In this document: positions 11,151 to 21,761 of the stretch, piece after piece
Layout of the letters: every line of letters begins with the position of its first letter
Position numbering within the stretch: position 1 is the first letter of the stretch
DNA from: Arthrobotrys musiformis
Taxonomy: Eukaryota > Ascomycota > Orbiliomycetes > Orbiliales > Orbiliaceae
Assembly (NCBI GenBank): GCA_036971715.1
Contig: JAVHJL010000010.1
Coordinates: 682,001-746,000, forward strand
Direction: 5' to 3'
DNA: 64,000 nt
Program-made: the position numbers and the translations under genes
Notes under the pieces: generated by a model
Seen by the model: only the letters and a program-made list of their open reading frames with translations
What the model was told of the DNA's origin: nothing
The model's database searches: none

Positions 11151-11817
11151 ATGGGGATTATACCAGGCAGATCGTATAGAATAGTTAACGTCAAGGCGGG
11201 AAACGTCATTGACCTTTCGGGCGGAGATTGGCATTCTGTGTTTGGGTGGCAATGGAAGGGCGGGGATAACCAAAAGGTAACCAGAAATTTGCTAGCCTAC
11301 TCTATAACTATTGCATTGCTATACTAATCGACCATTCTTTTTTTAGTGGATTTTGGAAAGTCAAGATGGCTTATGGACTTTCCGAAACAAAGAAAAAGGC
11401 ACCTTTTTGGGCATCGCTGGGATTCAGGTGAAATTTGGAACGCGTCTTGCGGCCTCTGAATTCCCGGTCCAATGGGATGTACAGGCCGATGAAGATGATA
11501 CAACTATATACCGGTAATTATACATGCACTGAATATCGAATGGTTGAATGTCAAGTTGTCGCGATGTCGGGTTTGTCGCTGATGCAATGGCACTTTGAAG
11601 TATTCTCGTTCCGCGGCAGCCTTGTCCACTAAATGTCGAGTTGTCAGATAATGGGAATGGGAACAACGGCACGCCGCTACAGCTTTGGGGTCAGTGGCCT
11701 GCAAACCATCAATTCTGGCGCTTTGAAGAAGGTGAGATTGAATCGTTTTTAATTTTGGTATTTACTATACGAATGGGGCCTTTGCTGACAGTATTTGATT
11801 GGAAATTTCGAAATTAG
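11151..11817 (+). CDS. Ricin-B-type (beta-trefoil) lectin-like protein, four exons
   Basis: Proposed CDS join(11151..11276,11347..11513,11601..11731,11792..11817), 149 residues. Exon 1 gives PGRSYRIVNVKAGNVIDLSG and ends GGDNQK. Exon 2 begins WILESQDGLWTFRN. Exon 3 gives LNVELSDNGN and NGTPLQLWGQWPANHQFWRF. The repeated NVxDLS ... NGTPxQxW ... NQxWxF pattern marks the subfamilies of the ricin-B lectin fold found in fungi, which bind galactose-type sugars or are inactive relatives. Every junction is in frame, with donors GTAACC, GTAATT and GTGAGA. There is no signal peptide, so a cytoplasmic lectin is likely; fungal homologues are often storage or defence lectins. It has no enzymatic domain. 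An alternative last acceptor before 11818 would end the protein at ..FEEV. Confidence 0.8.
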
Positions 11818-11822
11818 TTTAA

Positions 11823-12758
11823 CTACTGTAAGTACCTAGGTAACATGGAGGATATATCCGTTTCGTCAAAGTCGATTTGGTGGAATATAATGCATGATCT
11901 GTGGATTTTAGTATTATAACTTCGGCTTTCCCAAGATGTATTGACATCTTTCCGCGTCCATTTTATTGTTTTATATAGATACCGATACATGCCACTTATG
12001 GGTGCGCAGAGGCGTGTTAATACAAGACCAGGCCGGGAGATCTTGAGAAGATTTAAAAGCAATATCTACTCTGTAAAATAGAATAGGCTATCGCCAGTAC
12101 AATTTCGAAGGGACGGATTGAACATGGACCGTAGTCTGGGGCATGGACCGATAAACTAAGTAATAACGCCGGCCCCGCTTAGTACGCTATGCATGTCCAG
12201 CCGGACTTCGAGCATGTTCCATCATGATATAACCCTGGCCTCTATAGTCTGGAGGTCATGGCCTCTAGAAAGCGGACAACGTTCCAATTCGGCATGGTTC
12301 ATTTGGAAGCGTGTTGCGGCGACAATTCCAACAGAAGAACCTGCTCAATATCGTGATTAGTATGAGCGCCTCCACCGACTGTGTAGTCATCTACAAGACT
12401 AACCTCAAGTTGATATCCTAATAATTCGTAATCACCGTTGGACAACTCCAACTGGGAACAAAAGTGAAAGTTGGTCGTGCAGAATGCGCTGCAGGTGCAT
12501 GCGGGATGTCACCCGGATCTGTACGTGCCTGGGTCCAAGGTCCAGGCATGGCGAGTTTTAGGATCCTGTCAAGCCGCTCAACGTTGGTTATGTAAAGCCA
12601 ATTCTAACCGAGACCTTTGCCTTCTTACATGATCTTGGGACCTGTCTCAAAAACCTCAAAATCACACAACCACTTCCCATCTTCACCGCTACAGACAGAC
12701 TACCCTCTCAGGTTAAGGACCTTAAGGAAGGATTATTGCACAAAAGGGCTTATTCAAG
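11823..12758. other. Intergenic upstream of SDS22
   Basis: Separates the accessory segment from the housekeeping block. AGTCTGG words recur (12131, 12246). Open frames at 11823-12062 and 12617-12865 show no family features. Nothing else seen. Confidence 0.5.
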
Positions 12759-14156
12759 ATGACGACCGAAAACGAAGAACGAGGACCAGAGGAGTCGGAA
12801 CAAACGGTGCCTCGTGCTATCCTTACGAACCCGGAAGCTCTGACCAATCCGTCTGCCGAAGATGAGGCAAACGCCATGCGACCACCATCTTTGGATTGCG
12901 ATGAAGGTAAACCGCCCCAAGATTTCTAGATATTCTAGTAAACTATGAAGTTTCACCGAATCTGACACATATTTTTTAATTTTTTTTCTCTAGATCTTCT
13001 CGAAGATTTCCCTCCAGATTCCGAGGTACGCTGCTTTTTTTCACCTTTATCCATCGAAGGTTTGACGTATCAGCTAAACATTTTTTTTTGATATCAGGAT
13101 GTCGACCTAGTCCACTGCCGTATCACATCGATCCCCGCCCTCGGCCTCCAAAAACTAACCGCCGTCCTCCGTCTCTGCCTCCGTCAGAACGAAATCTCCC
13201 GTGTCGAAGGCTTAGAATGTATCGCTGGCACATTAAAAGATCTCGACCTCTACGACAATGGAATCGGTCATATGACACGTGACCTGGAGGTTTTGGTCAA
13301 CCTTGAGAGTCTGGATTTGAGCTACAATGATCTGAAGCATATCAAGAACCTGGAGAAGTTGGTTAAATTGAAGAATTTGTATCTGGCGTCGAATAGGATT
13401 GGGACAATTGAGGGATTGGAAACCCTGACGGAGCTGAAGAACTTGGAGCTGGGGGCTAATAAAGTCAGGGTATGGAAGAACTCTTTGAGGCCCAGAATCT
13501 TGATGAAAGGTAGCTAATTGAGTGTAGGAGATCCAAAACTTGGAGGGTTTGGCGAATCTGGAGGAGCTCTGGCTGGGGAAGAACAAGATTACTGAGATCA
13601 AGGTTGGTGCTCGCTCTGTCCTTTTTTTCATTTTATGCTAATGCTAACTTGGTATTTAGAACATCTCCATGCTCTCCAATCTAAAAATCTTATCTCTGCC
13701 CTCGAATCGACTGACAAAACTGAGTGGTTTGGATGGTCTCGTTAATTTGGAAGAACTCTACGTCTCCCACAATGCCATCGAAGACCTGTCTGGCCTCGAG
13801 GGCACGCCCAACATCAAAAACCTCGATGTCACCCACAACAGACTCACCTCGATAAAGGGAATCGAGCATCTATCGCATATTGTAGATTTCTGGGCTTCGG
13901 AGAACCAGTTAACCTCTTTCAGGGAGGTGGAGGAGGTTCTCAAGGATAAGGCGGAATTGGAGACCGTCTATTTTGAAGCGAACCCGCTGCAGTTTGCGGC
14001 CCCGGCCGTATACAGAAACAAAGTCCGTCTGGCCATACCGCATATCAAGCAGATTGATGCTAGTAAGTTCTTTACCCCCCTTTCTCATGCACCATACACA
14101 TCTTTTTGGTAAAGAACTGAGCTAACTTGAGTACAGCATTCGTGACGGCAAATTGA
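12759..14156 (+). CDS. sds22: Protein phosphatase 1 regulatory subunit Sds22
   Basis: CDS join(12759..12906,12994..13025,13098..13469,13528..13602,13660..14062,14137..14156), 349 residues; all five introns join in frame. After an acidic N terminus (about 1-65) come some 11 tandem leucine-rich repeats of the SDS22 type, with LxxLxLxxNxIxxIxxLExL, e.g. LKNLYLASNRIGTIEGLE and LEELYVSHNAIEDLSGLE. An LRR-cap like end follows (ETVYFEANPLQFAAPAVYR), then IPHIKQIDATFVTAN. Sds22 wraps PP1 catalytic subunits in the nucleus and cytoplasm and controls mitotic exit and PP1 assembly. The length matches fungal Sds22 (about 340-380). The last exon is only 20 bases. Confidence 0.95.
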
Positions 14157-14675
14157 TCGATTCATTTGTTTGAAGCCACAATATCATTAATAGAAAGAAA
14201 CAAAAAAGAAAAAAAAAAGAAAGTGACAATAATAGCGACCATTACGATGGACTGAAGATATTATATTGAGGGAGCTAGAAGAGGAAGTATTCTCTAGAAG
14301 TGCCAATTCTCGGTGACATAGCTTACGGCGCCTTGGTGTTTCTGGGATTGCTTTTTTTTTATATGGGATGATGAGGCGTGGACATAACATTTTTGAACAT
14401 TAACTCGAAAAGTAGTAATGAATTTACGAAGCACCAATGTCAGATCTACCGCGATTCTCTAGGAGCGTATCTTATTCGTAGATTTGGACATCGTGAACAT
14501 CGTGATCGTAATAGCTTATACGTAGGCTGGCCGTCTATTGGGCCTGGCTCGTGCGTTGTGATATCATTGGCTCCGGTTTGAGACTAAGAAAGCTCCACAA
14601 CCTTCAAATGTGCAAGCGGATTCAAACACCGCGACAACCATGTCTTCGTTATAACCCTCCAAGCACCAGACCACC
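14157..14675. other. Intergenic between SDS22 and the PCI-domain gene
   Basis: About 520 bases, two plus-strand genes in tandem. An A-rich tract (14200-14221) follows SDS22 and may lie near its poly(A) region. The rest should be promoter for the PCI gene. No coding signal. Confidence 0.55.
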
Positions 14676-16222
14676 ATGGAATCTATAATGTAAGCTCCAG
14701 CCTTTCCTATTTACTACAGTAACTACCCCCCTACTGACCACCTTTCTTTCTCAGACGTGCCTGGCGTACCGCCCACGCCGAAGAAAACGGCAAGCTCCTG
14801 GCCTCCACCATCTCCCTCACAAACACGGACCTCGAAGAATTCGCCTACAGCACCAACTCAGCCCGCGTGGCGGAGGATATCTTCCGATCGCTGGAATACG
14901 AGAATAACTCCGCCCGGCCAAAGATCACGAATAAGACGGGATTGGAGGCCTGGGCGGAGGTTTACGTTGCCTATTGGAAGGTTGCGCAGGCGCTGGAGAG
15001 GCACGATGATGTCGAGTGGGGGCAGGTGTTTGTTAATATGAAGGATTTGACGCAGTATGCCCATCATCCTATTATATAGGGTGGAATTTATTATGAGGAC
15101 TGATGGTGTGGAATTTGGATAGGGCAGTCATCCGAGGGTTTCAGAACGGATTATGGGAGGTCTGGCAGCTTGAGATATTATATACCGCTTGCAAGTATTT
15201 AAGATACGTTGCGATACGGACGGATGAGGCTAAAAGAGCGAACGGCGAGGATACGTGGAAGTCGTTGGAGGATGCTGCTAGAATCATCAATCGGGCTTTC
15301 AACGTCTGCTTGAACGATCGGTATGTTTTGCTCATCACTATACCGTCTTTTTTCTTCCTGGAAGGGGACTCTTTACTGACGGATCGGTGTTTGGGGTAGA
15401 GCTGAACTCGCACAGAGCAGGAAGTGGGGGACGTATTATATCATCAACTTACTCTTCAAGACATACTTCAAGCTCAATGCCATCACATTGTCGAAGAATA
15501 TCTTGAAGGCCCTGGTTGCGAATACGACCGAGATGCCGGACCTGTTGGATTTCAGGACGTCGGATGTGGTTACTTTCAAGTACTACTGCGGTGTTATTGC
15601 CTTTCTGGATGAAGACTACGTTAAAGCCGAGGAACATCTTGACACGGCATACCAACTGTGTCATAAAGACGCACAAAAGAACAAAGAGTACGACTTCAGT
15701 CCTTTATCCATACTATTATTATCCTGAGAAGGAAAGGGAGAGATGCTGATAGTTTACAGGCTTATTCTAACATATCTAATCCCCACCAAACTCCTAACTC
15801 GACGCCAACTCCCCTCTGCTACACTACTAAAACCCTACCCGCTGCTGGAATCCCTCTTCCTCCCGCTGGCGAAGTGTATCAAATCCGGCGACCTACGCGG
15901 GTATGACGAAAACCTAGCACGAGGCGAAGACTGGTTCGTAAAGAAACGTATCTTCCTAACCCTCGAACGCGGCCGGGATATCACTTTGAGAAATCTTTTC
16001 CGAAAAGTATATCTAGCGGCTGGGGACTCGAAGACCAGGATCCCCGTAGATCATTTCAAAGCGGCGGTTAGTTGGAAGAGCGGGGTGGAGTTGGAGACGG
16101 AAGAGGTTGAGTGTTATCTGGCGAATATGATATATAAGGGGTATATCAAGGGGTATATTTCAAGGGAGAAGGGGATGGTGGTGCTTAGTGGGTCGAATGC
16201 GTTTCCTGGGACTGGCGTTTAG
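14676..16222 (+). CDS. PCI-domain protein, CSN12 / PCID2 (Thp1) family
   Basis: CDS join(14676..14689,14755..15054,15123..15320,15400..15687,15760..16222), 420 residues. Exon 1 is 14 bases (MESI). The sequence reads MESIIRAWRTAHAEENG, later QAVIRGFQNGLWEVWQLEI and LYTACKYLRYVAIRTDEAK, then KWGTYYIINLLFKTYFKLN. The C terminus carries a PCI winged-helix region (about 200-400), with VECYLANMIYKGYIKGYIS near its end. The family covers yeast Csn12 (COP9-associated, splicing-linked) and Thp1/PCID2 of the TREX-2 mRNA export complex. Length near 420 fits both, and I lean to CSN12 because that is the usual label in filamentous fungi. All four introns are in frame with good donors (GTAAGC, GTATGC, GTATGT, GTACGA). 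Confidence 0.9.
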
Positions 16223-16742
16223 GTCGCTCTTTCTTTTCGCTTTTTTATAGTTTTCTAAACGGATCTGAAGACATGGGGTATTATATCAAGAGGGTCCTGT
16301 TGATGTTGAAGTGAGGCATATGAAATGCTTCTTTGTACTATAAATCCTGCATACCTGAACCACACCAGCTGTAGCCCTCGAGGTTTTCCATCAAATGGGC
16401 TCTAGGTGGTTTCCATATAATACACATAGAATGGCAATTGTGGCTGGTGAATGTTATAAACTAGCGCGGAACCCGGTCAGCTTAGTCAAAAGTTGGGACT
16501 TTCGCAAACCAAATTCAACCTCAATATCGGACCACCCGCCACTAATTAGCATTACTAACGACAACCACAACGACAACTCGTCCCGCGATGACAATGACCG
16601 ACTAACGACACCGAAAAAAAAAAACCTTCAACGGTCCCGACCAGTTCTATAACCTAATCCCTCCTTTCCCGTCATGAATCACGATAGATAGGATTTTTTA
16701 ACCAATTTCCCATCTCGAATAACCCACTAAATTACGAACTCA
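16223..16742. other. Intergenic between the PCI-domain gene and CMC1
   Basis: About 520 bases between tandem plus-strand genes. An A11 run lies near 16615. The open frame at 16395-16652 has no support. Probably 3' UTR plus the CMC1 promoter. Confidence 0.5.
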
Positions 16743-17212
16743 ATGCCACGACCCGTTCAAAACCCGTCGGGTTCGCTCCCAGACCCCGAACAACCACGAT
16801 ACCACCTCCCATCCGCGAATCCGCTCCCGTTATCATCGGGACAGGAAACACAAGTGCGTGAACAGTACTATGCCAACGTCAGAGCCATCTGCGCTGAGGA
16901 GATCCGACGTATGTTCCCCTAGTTTTCCCTTGAAAGGACTCAATTGCGGGGGAGGATGTTAATGTGGTGATTGTGATAGGATACGCCGAATGCGCACGCG
17001 GGAGGACGTTTAGTATGGTATGGAAATGTAAGGAGCAGCAGAAGATTATGAACGGATGTATGGTGGCGAATGCTACACAGGCGGAACAGGACCGTGCGAG
17101 GGAGGAGTGGTTTAAGAAGAAGATTGAGAAGGCGGAGAGGATTAAGAGGCGGAAAGAACGGGAGGAGGCTGCTGCCGCCGCTGGAGGACAGGCTGAGAAG
17201 GGGAATGCATGA
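16743..17212 (+). CDS. CMC1: Cmc1-type twin CX9C mitochondrial copper/COX assembly protein
   Basis: CDS join(16743..16908,16980..17212), 132 residues. The intron falls inside the first cysteine motif: exon 1 ends ..RAICAEEIRR and exon 2 starts YAECARGRTF. Only the spliced product shows the two CX9C pairs, C-AEEIRRYAE-C and C-KEQQKIMNG-C, which form the helical hairpin of the intermembrane-space Cmc1/Cmc2 family imported through Mia40. Cmc1 helps load copper into cytochrome c oxidase through Cox1 assembly. The tail (about 100-132) is a charged helix rich in K, E and A. The proline-rich N-terminal extension of about 50 residues is longer than in yeast Cmc1 but common in filamentous fungi. Confidence 0.88.
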
Positions 17213-17948
17213 GGATGAATTGAGAGTACGACCTTGATTGATCGAGGGGGGTGATATCTTGCCTTGAACGATTGCGAAGGGATCGAAGGCAATTGGGGAG
17301 ATTCTCCCGACATGACTATACTGTCCGGTTTGAAGTGAGATATCGTACGGATATACACGACACCGAATGGTTGCAGTCGCCGTCCTTGCTATATTGACGT
17401 ATAAGCTGGGGATACTTCAGACCACTCCGTAAGAGGGGTGCTCTGCGTACATACTTCTTGATCTATCTACTAGAATTGTATATATACTGCTGTTGTATGG
17501 ACCATACATACAATATACCACGACTATCTCCATGGCTTTACCGTACATCATACCTATACTATCTAATTGATATCTGGGGCCATACAGCACTCTATAGAAG
17601 TATATAGAAGTACATGGTGTATATAGTATCGGGTGTTGTGGCGGTGCAGATGCAAACCACAGTGGCGTACGGCACTCGTTTCTGGCGTATGGTGTCCTTT
17701 CACCCTGAACAAAACACCGAAGCCGAATCGAAAGGCCCGATTAAAACCACCGCCGCCAATTCCCAAAACCCCAAGTTTCCAAATAAACCTCCCCCATCTC
17801 CAACTAATAACCACAATACCATACGTCGCACGATTGGAAAGTCACCTCTACGAAGAATTATACATCGCTTTATCCTCCGATTAAAAAAGTTCAATTGAAT
17901 TTTACTACTCGCGCGTTCTCTTTTTGTTTATACGAAACTACAGTCATA
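17213..17948. other. Intergenic between CMC1 and SEC61-beta
   Basis: About 740 bases between tandem genes. Open frames on both strands (16879-17358 minus, 17563-17898) are antisense or low-complexity and lack features. Probably CMC1 3' UTR and the SEC61-beta promoter. Confidence 0.5.
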
Positions 17949-18714
17949 ATGGTACGGTGGATTCCTATGACGTTTTAACGTTTTCTGGGACCTGGTCGTG
18001 CGAGGGACGTTTGGGGTGTGGAAGGCGATTTACAGGCGATGGTGGCAGGATTGGATGACTCTGGGACATCATGACTCGATGGTCCAACGGCCATGGTCGA
18101 TGAGTCCTTGCTGTCGAGGTCTATATCATCTATCTAGATTTGGCCACCGTATCGCATATTGCTGCACACCCATCGTTCCTCGCCCGTCGCCGGGTTCTAC
18201 ACACATACTATCTAGGTTTATGGACCAAGACTAATGATACATGATATCTATTCTAGTCTTCTGAATCTCCCGAACCACAATCGCCACCAACTGGTGCCAG
18301 CACCGGAAGAACCTCGCCAGCCCCACCTGGCGGCCCAAAGTCCGTCATCAAGCGTCGTTCGGCCGCCGACAGAGCAGCCTCGCAGGCCAATGCTCGCCCG
18401 TCGAGCACTAGAGCCGCCGGCGCAGGTGGCAGCAGTAGTACCATGTTGAGTACGTCGAGCTTAGCTTAGTATTAAAGATACCATCGAAACCGTGTACTAA
18501 TTACTGGTGCAACTTGTAGAGCTCTACACCGACGAGTCGCCCGGATTGAAGGTTGACCCTGTCGTTGTTCTTGTGCTTAGTTTGGGATTCATCTTCAGCG
18601 TGGTGGCGTTACACAGTATGTTTCTCCCTTTCGTGTTTACTCTACTCTATTCTTGCGTGCTAACTAGTCGTTTCTACAGTCATTGCCAAGCTCTCGCGCA
18701 AACTCACTGGTTAA
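17949..18714 (+). CDS. SBH1: Sec61 translocon beta subunit (Sbh1)
   Basis: CDS join(17949..17951,18257..18449,18520..18615,18680..18714), 108 residues. The product reads MSSESPEPQSPPTGAST, then GGPKSVIKRRSAADRAASQA, then KLYTDESPGLKVDPVVVLVL, with one C-terminal membrane helix (about 77-99) ending LSRKLTG. This is the tail-anchored beta subunit of the Sec61 ER translocon; the length fits fungal homologues (about 85-115). Exon 1 contains only the ATG, directly followed by donor GTACGG and a 305-base intron, the longest here. This model is favoured because the first codon of exon 2 gives the usual MSS start and no other ATG precedes the conserved part. Confidence 0.9.
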
Positions 18715-19245
18715 ATCGAGTACCATTCAAGTCATTGGTGGTGGAGGTGCTACAATCAGGAATAGGTGGCCTTTTCGCCCATACCTAGATTGCGGGGAGG
18801 ATAAAAAGCACGATATACTTCTCTGGCGGGTGCTCTCACTGGGCTCCTTCCCCAGGTTTTCTTTAATACACCAAATCCCCCCTTCCCGGGGAAAACTCCT
18901 AAAATAAAAGAAATTCTTACAAGCTCTTTTCTTTTCTTTTCTTTTCTTTTTTTGTATAATCAATTCCCATAAGGCTCTTTCTGTGTTACCCGGTCTTCCT
19001 CCCCTTTTTTTGTGTATATTTATCGAGGTTTCTTGCGTGTTTATATGGCTATTTGAATACCTTTTTACGGTGGAAGGGAGTATCATATCATCTTTTTTTC
19101 ATGAATATCGTAGGATTCTGATCATATAAATGTACCATGAGTGGAATAAATACCTTCTACAAAGAAATGCTAGCCCGTGACGCCGCCCTATGGAGTATAT
19201 ACACGCCGCCCTCCGATCTAAACCCCCATATACAAGTAAATACAC
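18715..19245. other. Convergent intergenic region, SEC61-beta and MDM12
   Basis: Holds the two 3' flanks. It contains (CTTTT)5 at 18926-18950. No gene is supported; the minus open frame at 18727-19086 is mostly lysine-rich repeat translation. Confidence 0.6.
18926..18950 (+). repeat. (CTTTT)5 pentanucleotide repeat
   Basis: Five exact copies followed by a T run, in the convergent 3' flank of SEC61-beta and MDM12. Confidence 0.9.
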
Positions 19246-20637
19246 CTACAGCAAGAAAGTCCAACTACTAGGGAACACAAACTCATCCTCCAAAATCCTC
19301 CTAACCCGATCCAACACGAAATCCTTCACCTTCCCCACATTCTTCAACACCTGTTTCCCCTTCCCTTTCTCCCCAATCTCGCTATCGATCCTGATTTCCT
19401 TCAACATGCTGGCAATACCGTCCCCACCACTGCCCAGACCGTTGTGTTGGTGGTGGTCGTGATCGTTGTCTACGAAGCAGAAGTGGGCTCGTTTACCGAT
19501 GTGGGCTATCACGGCTGTTCCGTCGAACGTCATGCCGGTAACGGTTAGACGGACGGGGAGGGAGACGAATGATGGGGCTGGGTAGTCGATTAGGAGTTCT
19601 GCTGTTAGTTCCATACGTATGTCGCCTGTGTATCTGACTCTAGCTATGATTTGGATATCCGAATCACGGGGTTCGCGGAGGCGGAGACGCGGGGCGTGAG
19701 GGTCTGGTGGGGTGGTGGGGGAGTCTAGTGGGGAGTGTTGGGATGCTTGTTGCTGGGATTGTGAGGATTGTTGGGGCTGGCCTGAGGAGACTGAGATGTC
19801 TGAGAAGGGGGTTGGAGGGGGTTCGCGTGTGCCGTCTGTGTGGTGGGTGTCGTCGGAGAGGTTTAGGCGTTGGTTGGTGTGGGATGTGGATATTGGAGGT
19901 GGGATCATTTTCGAGGAGTCTGCGGTTGACGGGGGGGATTGGGATGGGGAAGTTGAGGAGAGGCCTGAGTGGGGTTGTTGCTGCTGTCGTCGACTCCGGG
20001 AGTAGAGGGGTGATCTCCCCGGGAAGGTTTCGACTGAAGCTTGCTGAAGGGAGGCCAGAGGTGTCAAGCCGCCCGAGAAACCAGATGTCAATGCGGAATG
20101 GAAGTAGTGAAGGTTCGACGTCGGGCCGCGGAAGGTCGATGATGTGAACTGGTCTGCCGGTGAGAAGGACGGTCTGAAGCCTGGGTATCGATGATCGATG
20201 TACGGAGGCGGTTGCAGGCCCATCGGTGTCAATATGGGTGTATGTAACGATGTCACCGGCGCGGACCTGGTGGTATCCGCATGATATGACCCCTCGAAAT
20301 CAGACAGTCCTTCCCTCCGATCTCTCCTCCGTCTCTCCCGCGCCCGTTTTAGGATCTCCTCCGGCGAGTTGTAGGCCTCGTTGTCGAACTCTTCCTCTTC
20401 ATCGTCGCCTTCGGCATACGCGTCTTCGTAGAATTCCGGGTACGGGTCTGTTATATCCTGGATTTCAATCTCAGGTGGGACGGTACCCAAGTCGAAGGAA
20501 ACGACGCTCACGGACCGTAGGAATTTCGGGAACGGGATTTGCTGGAATTTGTCGTGGAAGAAGCCGCAGAGGGCGTCGGCGTATTCTTTGCCATCTGGTC
20601 CGGTGGTGAGAGCTGGCCAGTTGATGTCGACGGCCAT
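19246..20637 (-). CDS. MDM12: ERMES complex subunit Mdm12 (SMP domain)
   Basis: 463 residues from the ATG at 20637 (MAVDINWPALTTGPDGKEYA). The open frame runs 180 codons further upstream, but that part is not family-like. The N-terminal half of the SMP lipid-transfer domain is at 1-75 (FFHDKFQQIPFPKFLRSVSV, FDLGTVPPEIEIQDITDPYP). A long disordered insert (about 80-285: acidic, then Q/S/P-rich) follows. The second SMP half is at about 290-463 (DIQIIARVRYTGDIRMEL, FVSLPVRLTVTGMTFDGTA, EIGEKGKGKQVLKNVGKVKD). Mdm12 bridges Mmm1 (ER) and Mdm34/Mdm10 (mitochondria) and moves phospholipids between the membranes. No intron. A short H/D-rich loop (VDNDHDHHQHNG) interrupts the C-terminal half. Confidence 0.95.
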   Translation of the reverse strand: MAVDINWPALTTGPDGKEYADALCGFFHDKFQQIPFPKFLRSVSVVSFDLGTVPPEIEIQDITDPYPEFYEDAYAEGDDEEEEFDNEAYNSPEEILKRARERRRRDRREGLSDFEGSYHADTTRSAPVTSLHTPILTPMGLQPPPYIDHRYPGFRPSFSPADQFTSSTFRGPTSNLHYFHSALTSGFSGGLTPLASLQQASVETFPGRSPLYSRSRRQQQQPHSGLSSTSPSQSPPSTADSSKMIPPPISTSHTNQRLNLSDDTHHTDGTREPPPTPFSDISVSSGQPQQSSQSQQQASQHSPLDSPTTPPDPHAPRLRLREPRDSDIQIIARVRYTGDIRMELTAELLIDYPAPSFVSLPVRLTVTGMTFDGTAVIAHIGKRAHFCFVDNDHDHHQHNGLGSGGDGIASMLKEIRIDSEIGEKGKGKQVLKNVGKVKDFVLDRVRRILEDEFVFPSSWTFLL

Positions 20638-21016
20638 CTCGGCTTTTGCTGGGGTTCTGTATGGTGTTTGTGGGGAGGAATGGTTTTGGTGGAGTTTATG
20701 GTGATGAAATGGACATGGATGTTTCTCGCGACAGAAACCGCGGTTGAATTGCGCCCCTCCAAAAGAAAGCTCAAGGAACCACGGAAGGACGGAAGGACGG
20801 AAGGACGGAAGGACAACAGGATTTGTATTAAAAAAACCGAATGCAAGATGTAATAATACATACCAATTGTGAAGATGGCAAAGAAACACAGCAAAAACAC
20901 GATGGTATCTCGATAATTGTGAAAAGACTCCCGAGAACGCCGGAATGCAAATTCTTTTGTAAAGCAGGAAGAAGAAGAAGAAGGAAGTGTCGTCGTAATC
21001 CACCATATGATACCCT
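20638..21016. other. MDM12 upstream region
   Basis: 379 bases between the TAF9 stop and the MDM12 start, both minus. It should hold the MDM12 promoter and 5' UTR, including four tandem ACGGAAGG units (20781-20812). Confidence 0.6.
20781..20812 (+). repeat. (ACGGAAGG)4 octanucleotide tandem repeat
   Basis: Four perfect 8-base copies about 145 bases upstream of the MDM12 ATG; read in the gene's direction the unit is CCTTCCGT. The position suggests promoter or 5' UTR. Confidence 0.9.
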
Positions 21017-21761
21017 TTACATAACCATATCCTCGTCTCTATCCCCATCACCATTCTCGCGGAACATATCAGCCACAGCGTCGGGCATCTCCTCGTCCGC
21101 TTCCTCGTTCTTTGGATTCTCCCTCGGTGTAGCATCCCCATCCCCATCGCCATTCTCCTCCTCTTCATCGGCACCATCATCGGTCGGTTCAGCCAAAAGC
21201 TCCCAGTTAACCCCGGTCAAGCAGTACTGCTCCAAAGGCAACTTGGTACCCCAGTCCTTCTTAACGGTCGGTAGGGCAACCTTGTTTCTCTCCAGCGACA
21301 CATCTAGCAGGAACTCCTTCGGCGGTGCTGCGACAAATTGGTGGTTTACTTTGGCGGAAATGGCCATTTTTAGGTCTGACATTGTGATCTGTGGAGGTGG
21401 TTGGCCGGTGGTGGTCGCCGGATGGGCGGCGTCCCAGTAGAGAAGAGCATCCTGCAGGACGGAGTTGGTGTATCGGTATGCAATGTCCATGAGAGCTAGA
21501 GGGACCCTATAATAATATTCCAAACAGCAGATTAGCAAAATAATCTCAATGGAGGCATATAGTACCCTCAAGAAGGAAAAGTGGGAAGTACCTCTCCTGA
21601 TACGAAGTAACACCCAAAGATGCCAGCATCAGATGGATCGTTCTCGCGTCTCGGGGTCTTCGCGATGCGCCTGTATCGACTGCTGATTCGGTGGCCTGTG
21701 TAGACTTGAGAGTCGACTGGGTGGAGCTTTCGCCATTGATGTTCCCGTTTGTTTCTGCCAT
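21017..21761 (-). CDS. TAF9: TFIID/SAGA subunit Taf9 (histone fold)
   Basis: CDS complement(join(21017..21506,21592..21761)), 219 residues. Exon 1 (ATG at 21761) ends RTIHLMLASLGVTSYQER and exon 2 continues VPLALMDIAYRYTNSVLQDA; together they give the histone-fold helices of TAF9 (TFIID-31). Next come ITMSDLKMAISAKVNHQFV and APPKEFLLDVSLERNKVALP, the conserved region after the fold. The C-terminal 45 residues are acidic (EEEENGDGDGD). Donor GTACTT and acceptor ttatag give an 85-base intron in frame. Taf9 pairs with Taf6 in TFIID and SAGA to contact core promoters and activators. Tandem with and upstream of MDM12. Confidence 0.95.

Noticed and set aside
19707..20147. Gly/Arg/Val-rich plus frames across MDM12
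   Set aside because: Antisense shadow of the Q/S/P-rich insert of MDM12.
20638..21180. Upstream extension of the MDM12 open frame by 180 codons
   Set aside because: Not family-like, runs into the TAF9 3' region; the MAVDINWPA start is the conserved Mdm12 N terminus.
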